Below, in pieces: positions 59,893-64,000 of a stretch of 64,000 nt of DNA. The notes beneath the pieces were generated by a model that was not told the DNA's origin, searched no databases, and saw only the letters and a program-made list of their open reading frames with translations. Position 1 is the first letter of the stretch; each line of letters opens with the position of its first letter. The stretch comes from Bacteroidales bacterium (GTDB lineage Bacteria; Bacteroidota; Bacteroidia; Bacteroidales; UBA932), in contig JAGBVU010000001.1 of NCBI GenBank assembly GCA_017630155.1, positions 124,001-188,000 on the forward strand, given 5' to 3'. The translations under genes were made by a program, and so were the position numbers.

Positions 59893-61120
59893 TAAGTTTC
59901 TCACCCTCAGATTTGGCAATAACTACCGCAGCACACATATCTCCATATGAGTTGGTGGCGGTACGAGGCATATCGCAGAGTTGCTCAACAGCAAGTACAA
60001 GTCCGATACCCTCGAGTGGAAGGCCTGCTACAGAGAGTGCTACAGAGAGCATTACAAGTCCTGCCATAGGGATGCTGGCTGCACCGATTGCAGAAAATAG
60101 TACTGTTGCTACAATTATCAATTGCTCCATTATCGACAGATCCACTCCGTATACCTGTGCGATGAATATTACAGCTACACATTCATATAGTGCTGTGCCA
60201 TTCATATTGATGGTGGCGCCAAGGGGGAGAGTGAAGCTGGCTATTTTGTTGGAGATTCCGCATTTCTCTTGTGAGTCCCTCATGGAGATAGGGAGTGCTG
60301 CACCTGATGAGCAGGTCGAGAATGCAGTAAGGATAGCTGTAGACATCTTCTTCATATGTTTCCATGGGTTCTCCTTGCCGATGAAATGGACTGTAGCGGG
60401 TAGGATGATGAAGAACTGAATCATACAACCTATCCATACGATTAGGACGAACATTCCAAGGCTTTGGGCGATCTCTACCAGTTTGGCTGTGTCACCGGCC
60501 TGCTCGGCAATCATCTTGGAAACTATGGCAAAAACTCCGATAGGGGCAAGCTTGATAACGGCCAGAGTAATCTTCATAATTACGTCAAATACCGCCTGGA
60601 ATACATCCACAATCATATTTCTTGACTTCTCCTCCACTTTGGTCACAAAGAAACCGAAGAGGATGGCGAAGAAGATGATTGCAAGAAGATCACCCTCTGT
60701 AAGGGATCTGAAGATATTGTCAGGAACAATAGTAATAAGCCTTTCCCCGAGTGAAATCTTATTGGCAGATGCTGCTTGAGCTGCTCCGTTGGCTTGGTCA
60801 ATAAGGGTGGACCCTACACCAGGTTCCAGAATGTTCACAAAGAGCATCCCGATAAATGCCGCTATAAGGGTAGTGATGATGTAGAAGCTGAAGGTTTTGC
60901 CGGCGATTCTTCCCAAACCACCGCTGTTACCCATGCCTGCAACTCCCACCACCATAGATGAAAATACTATAGGAACGACAATCATCTTTAGGAAGCGGAG
61001 GAATATTACCCCTGCCCAACTGATATATTTTACATACTCATGGCCAAAGATTCCGAATATGACACCCAGAACTAGTGCCATCAGAATCTGCATAGGTAAT
61101 GCTATTTTTATCTTTTTCAT
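59879..61120 (-). CDS. Dicarboxylate/amino acid:cation symporter (glutamate/aspartate-type)
   Basis: 413 residues of the DAACS family: eight-helix core with two re-entrant hairpins. The substrate motifs are STCSSGAALPISMRD and LPLGATINMNGTALYECVAV, plus GAASIPMAGLVML and the C-terminal substrate-binding CDMPRTATNSYGD. It imports aspartate, glutamate or C4 dicarboxylates with sodium or protons. It ends a minus-strand operon with an Asp/Glu racemase and a LysE exporter, 12 bases from the racemase. The combination suggests handling of D-aspartate or D-glutamate. Confidence 0.92.
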   Translation of the reverse strand: MKKIKIALPMQILMALVLGVIFGIFGHEYVKYISWAGVIFLRFLKMIVVPIVFSSMVVGVAGMGNSGGLGRIAGKTFSFYIITTLIAAFIGMLFVNILEPGVGSTLIDQANGAAQAASANKISLGERLITIVPDNIFRSLTEGDLLAIIFFAILFGFFVTKVEEKSRNMIVDVFQAVFDVIMKITLAVIKLAPIGVFAIVSKMIAEQAGDTAKLVEIAQSLGMFVLIVWIGCMIQFFIILPATVHFIGKENPWKHMKKMSTAILTAFSTCSSGAALPISMRDSQEKCGISNKIASFTLPLGATINMNGTALYECVAVIFIAQVYGVDLSIMEQLIIVATVLFSAIGAASIPMAGLVMLSVALSVAGLPLEGIGLVLAVEQLCDMPRTATNSYGDMCAAVVIAKSEGEKLTISE

Positions 61121-61132
61121 ACTGGATATCTG

Positions 61133-61828
61133 TTATTTATAGTAAAGTTCTCTTATACAGCCGTCAGCGAGTGCCTCAAGTGATGAGATGGCCATTTCTG
61201 GATCGAGTCCTGTATTTGCGTAAGCGATAGGAATTTCTGTACAAGCTCCTACGATTGGGAGTTTCTCAATGGCCCAAAGTTGTTCTATTATTCCTCTGAA
61301 TTTTTCCCCAGCTTCTTTATGTTTGCCGGCTTTTACCATATCGGTAACATCGTGAATCTCCACTTGGAGCTCTTCTGATGCCACTCTGAAATTGTATCCG
61401 CTATCTTGAGCATGCTTCTGATACAGACCGGTCCTCATAGTGCCGAGAGTGGCTGTAAGCCATGCACCTTTTGGAGAGATGGTTGATGATTTGAGTATGG
61501 TCTCATCGACGATGTGGACGATAGGTTTCTCTATTTCATCCCTCATCCCATCAATGAAATAGTGGGCTGTGTTACAAGTGGCGCAAAGGATATCAGCTCC
61601 CCAACCGATGAGGGTTTTAAGCCCATCTTTCAGGTATTCAGTGGGATCCGGCCCTTTCCCAAGCAAAAATGTTGTACGGTCAGGTGTGATTGTATTTGAG
61701 TAGACGATCATTCTAGGGTGCTCTTGATCGCAGCTCGCAGGGGTTTTTTCAGCGAGAACTCTGAGGAAATCTGCTGTGGCAGCAGGTCCCATACCCCCTA
61801 AAACTCCTAAAGTTTTGTCTGGTCTCAT
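61133..61828 (-). CDS. Aspartate/glutamate racemase family protein
   Basis: 231 residues, the size of the PLP-independent Asp/Glu racemases. The opening is LGVLGGMGPAATADFLRVL. The first catalytic Cys is in CATCNTAHYFIDG and the second in IVGACTEIPIAYA, each in the expected spacing. The enzyme interconverts L- and D-aspartate or L- and D-glutamate; the CNTAH form matches aspartate racemases better than MurI. It overlaps the LysE gene by 4 bases and lies 12 bases before the symporter gene. It may provide D-Glu or D-Asp for peptidoglycan or for export. Confidence 0.9.
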   Translation of the reverse strand: MRPDKTLGVLGGMGPAATADFLRVLAEKTPASCDQEHPRMIVYSNTITPDRTTFLLGKGPDPTEYLKDGLKTLIGWGADILCATCNTAHYFIDGMRDEIEKPIVHIVDETILKSSTISPKGAWLTATLGTMRTGLYQKHAQDSGYNFRVASEELQVEIHDVTDMVKAGKHKEAGEKFRGIIEQLWAIEKLPIVGACTEIPIAYANTGLDPEMAISSLEALADGCIRELYYK

Positions 61829-62469
61829 ATGTATAGTTTGATTATTTGAATAAGCCCTTCAAACAAGGTTACGATACCAATAGCCATAATGATGGTACCT
61901 GCAATCCAGTTCGTCACAAGCAGTTGTTTGAGTCTGAACTTGTTTCTGAACATATTTATCACTGTTGACAATGTGAACCACCATCCGAGAGTACCTATAA
62001 ATACACCCAAAAGTGCTGGGGCAAGGACAAGCCCGAATTCGTAGCTTCCAGAGTCAATGCCGATAAATGCAAACATCCCTATGATAAGGAAGATGGCACC
62101 TGGATTGGTAATTGTCATTATGAATGAGGATGCAAAATCCTGAATGTACTGATGGTTACCCTCTTGAACCCTTTTGATTTGTTTGATGGGGTTAGTGATG
62201 AAAATTTTCAATCCGAAACCGGCAACAATGGCGCCACCAAATAGCATTACCCACTCGCGGTATGTGGTGAGAAAGTCATTGACAAATGCAAGGCCCAAAA
62301 GGGCGATTGCAGAGAATATGATATCGGAAATTGCAGCCCCCATGCCGGTAGCGAACCCTGACCATTTTCCTTTGCTCAGTGTCCTTTGGATACAGAGAAT
62401 ACCGATAGGTCCCAATGGGATAGATGCTCCCAATCCAACTATTATCCCTTTTATTAGTTCTTCAATCAT
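61825..62469 (-). CDS. LysE-family amino acid exporter
   Basis: 214 residues with six membrane helices. The family start is visible: IVGLGASIPLGPIGILCIQRTLSKGKWSGF with the P-x-G-P motif, then GMGAAISDIIFSAIALLGLA. LysE-type exporters pump out excess amino acids. Start ATG at 62467-62469, with a minus -7 box TATCTTTG (62491-62498) 21 bases upstream. First gene of a three-gene operon with racemase and symporter. Confidence 0.88.
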   Translation of the reverse strand: MIEELIKGIIVGLGASIPLGPIGILCIQRTLSKGKWSGFATGMGAAISDIIFSAIALLGLAFVNDFLTTYREWVMLFGGAIVAGFGLKIFITNPIKQIKRVQEGNHQYIQDFASSFIMTITNPGAIFLIIGMFAFIGIDSGSYEFGLVLAPALLGVFIGTLGWWFTLSTVINMFRNKFRLKQLLVTNWIAGTIIMAIGIVTLFEGLIQIIKLYI

Positions 62470-62490
62470 AAATTGTCACCATAATAAAGA

Positions 62491-62527
62491 CAAAGATATA
62501 ATAAAAAATGAAGATTTAGTATATTTG
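62491..62527. promoter_or_regulatory. Divergent promoter boxes: LysE operon and lnt
   Basis: Minus strand TATCTTTG (62491-62498) for the LysE-racemase-symporter operon. Plus strand TATATTTG (62520-62527) for lnt, 21 bases before its ATG at 62549. Both match the Bacteroidota -7 consensus exactly; -33 boxes are weak. Confidence 0.7.
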
Positions 62528-62548
62528 TAGGCGTTAAAAGGTTCCCTT

Positions 62549-64000
62549 ATGAAATCGAGAAAGAGTGTTCACATATATATATTGGGGTGGATTCTTATTT
62601 CCTCCCTGCTGCTGTCATTACCTTTTCTGGTAGACCATCTTGGCTTTCTGGCTCTATTCGGGATGGTGCCTCTATTTTTTATTGAGGATATATGCAGAAA
62701 GCATGATGTCAAGGGGGCTACATGGTATTACTATCTGCTGTTTGTGGTCTGGAATACCATTACCACTTATTGGGTTTCATATGCGACACTTCCAGGGGGG
62801 ATTGCAGCTATCCTTCTGAATGCCTTCCAGATGTCGCTAGTGTTCTGGTTCTACAGATTGTTCAAGAGGCAGATTCTCAAGAGAGACGGCGCTTCCAAGG
62901 AGAGTTTTATACCCTACCTCTTTTTTATTGTAACATGGCTCGGTTGGGAGCACTACTATTTTGATGCGGAGGTATCCTGGCCCTGGCTTGTTCTCGGTAA
63001 TGCTTTTGCAGGTTCGATAAAGTCTGTACAGTGGTATGAATATACCGGTACTCTCGGCGGCAGTCTATGGATTCTCCTCTCAAATGTCCTTCTATACAGG
63101 ATTATAGTTAAAGAGGCAGGGAGGGATAAAGATGCTGGGGAGAGCAAATATCAGCGCAGGCAGCGATATGCTTTGTATGGGGGTTATGCTTCCCTGATCA
63201 TACTCCCTTTTGTTATCTCATTTGTGATGTTCTCATCTTATGAGGAGAAAAAGGACCCTTGTGAGTTTGTTCTTCTTCAGCCAAATATTGAACCATATCA
63301 GGATAAGTTCAACACACTAACCAGAGATGAACAGGATGATATCCTTTTCCGCCTTGCTGAGAGAGGTGTTACCCCTCAGACATCTTTTGTGGTAGCCCCG
63401 GAGACATTTACCTGGTTTATTAATGAAGATGCTCCGTATACATGTCCCACTATAAGGAGAATGGGGGCATTTGTAAAAAAATATCCACAGACAAATTTTA
63501 TCACAGGTGCAGTAACTATGCGTCAATATGTCACCCGTAATGCCCCTTCCCTGACAGCCAAAAAGGGGAGAGGATACTGGTATGACACTTTCAATGCATC
63601 TGTGATGATGGATTCTACCGGGCAATGTGATTTCTTCCATAAATCGAAACTTGTTGTGCTTACGGAGTTTATCCCTTATCCGAAACTGCTTGCTCCTATA
63701 AATAAACTAGCTATCGAGCTTGGTGGAGCTACAGGTAGTTACGGTACTCAGCCGGAAATCACTATCTTTGAGGGGTCAGACGGCACCAAGATAGGTACCG
63801 CCATCTGCTATGAATCGGTATATGGAGATTATTATCGTGACTATATTCTTAAGGGGGCACAGGTAATGTCCATAATTACCAATGATGGCTGGTGGAGCAA
63901 TACCCCAGGTTACAGGCAGCACCTAAGATATGCCTCATTGCGTGCTATTGAGACACGTCGTTCCATCGCTCGCAGTGCAAATACAGGAATCTCGGCATTC
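62549..64000 (+). CDS. lnt: Apolipoprotein N-acyltransferase (3' truncated by window end)
   Basis: 484 codons are visible from ATG 62549 and the frame is still open at base 64000. The N-terminal part has about seven membrane helices, then a periplasmic nitrilase-like domain. Catalytic residues are placed by family: Glu in FVVAPETFTW (about 284), Lys in FFHKSKLVVLTEFIPYP (about 364) and Cys in GTAICYESVYG (about 420), with ITNDGWW after it. It adds the N-terminal acyl chain to outer-membrane lipoproteins. The remaining few dozen residues lie beyond the window. Confidence 0.93.
   Translation, partial: MKSRKSVHIYILGWILISSLLLSLPFLVDHLGFLALFGMVPLFFIEDICRKHDVKGATWYYYLLFVVWNTITTYWVSYATLPGGIAAILLNAFQMSLVFWFYRLFKRQILKRDGASKESFIPYLFFIVTWLGWEHYYFDAEVSWPWLVLGNAFAGSIKSVQWYEYTGTLGGSLWILLSNVLLYRIIVKEAGRDKDAGESKYQRRQRYALYGGYASLIILPFVISFVMFSSYEEKKDPCEFVLLQPNIEPYQDKFNTLTRDEQDDILFRLAERGVTPQTSFVVAPETFTWFINEDAPYTCPTIRRMGAFVKKYPQTNFITGAVTMRQYVTRNAPSLTAKKGRGYWYDTFNASVMMDSTGQCDFFHKSKLVVLTEFIPYPKLLAPINKLAIELGGATGSYGTQPEITIFEGSDGTKIGTAICYESVYGDYYRDYILKGAQVMSIITNDGWWSNTPGYRQHLRYASLRAIETRRSIARSANTGISAF

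Overview
The window is a piece of a Bacteroidota (order Bacteroidales) chromosome with the right-hand part of a tailed-phage prophage at its left edge. The assignment rests on several points. Many intergenic regions carry the Bacteroidota -7 promoter box TAnnTTTG. The tmRNA tag ends in YALAA. The gene families are typical of the order: DUF3667, long MacB/FtsX-type permeases, a radical-SAM/lipoprotein pair, an M64 peptidase and MenA. The genus cannot be fixed from what is visible.

Positions 1-17900 are prophage, entirely on the + strand and open at the left. The order is siphovirus-like: head morphogenesis protein (partial), a fused prohead protease/major capsid protein, head-tail connector genes, tail tube, tail assembly chaperones joined by an A10 slippery site, tape measure, a very long tail protein ending in an S74 self-cleaving chaperone, a second receptor-binding candidate, then a lysis-like block (small membrane proteins, M15 peptidase, two-helix envelope protein), a VRR-NUC nuclease, unknown genes and three very small genes. 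The prophage ends at a 41-base 3' piece of a tRNA gene (anticodon loop reads CCU, so probably tRNA-Arg), which abuts chromosomal xerD. The whole tRNA should lie at the other, unseen prophage end. No phage integrase, terminase or replication gene is in view.

Positions 17916-30490 are core chromosome: xerD, convergent nth and ftsE, a secreted TPR protein with an outer-membrane beta-barrel protein, gyrB, a REP-like palindrome, a lipoprotein esterase, a PgpH-type HD phosphohydrolase and the tmRNA gene ssrA. Positions 30490-36760 are more accessory in character: repeats, a DUF4143-type ATPase, a DUF3667 membrane protein and an orphan ABC permease with a candidate sigma-54 promoter and upstream inverted repeats. 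A degenerate ~70-bp direct repeat flanks the latter two genes.

Positions 36764-46570 hold a minus-strand run of cstA, a methyltransferase-like membrane protein and an N-acyl-D-amino-acid deacylase; a PIG-L deacetylase; a YjdM-like zinc-ribbon protein; and a plus-strand run from a small protein through a TlpA-like thioredoxin and the radical-SAM/lipoprotein pair to menA. Positions 46606-64000 hold an acyl-CoA ligase, a secreted esterase, a serine hydrolase with an ATP-grasp-like protein, a GH3 glycosidase, a beta-helix protein, a calcium-motif membrane protein with an M64 peptidase and mnmD, a minus-strand amino-acid operon (LysE exporter, Asp/Glu racemase, dicarboxylate/amino-acid symporter) and the start of lnt.

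The points most worth following up are the radical-SAM/lipoprotein pair (43302-44836), the prophage architecture (capsid fusion, frameshift, tRNA attachment fragment), the sigma-54-like promoter with repeat operators at 36079-36237, the paired direct repeats at 31872 and 36656, and the tandem hairpins with compensatory changes at 51796-51878.
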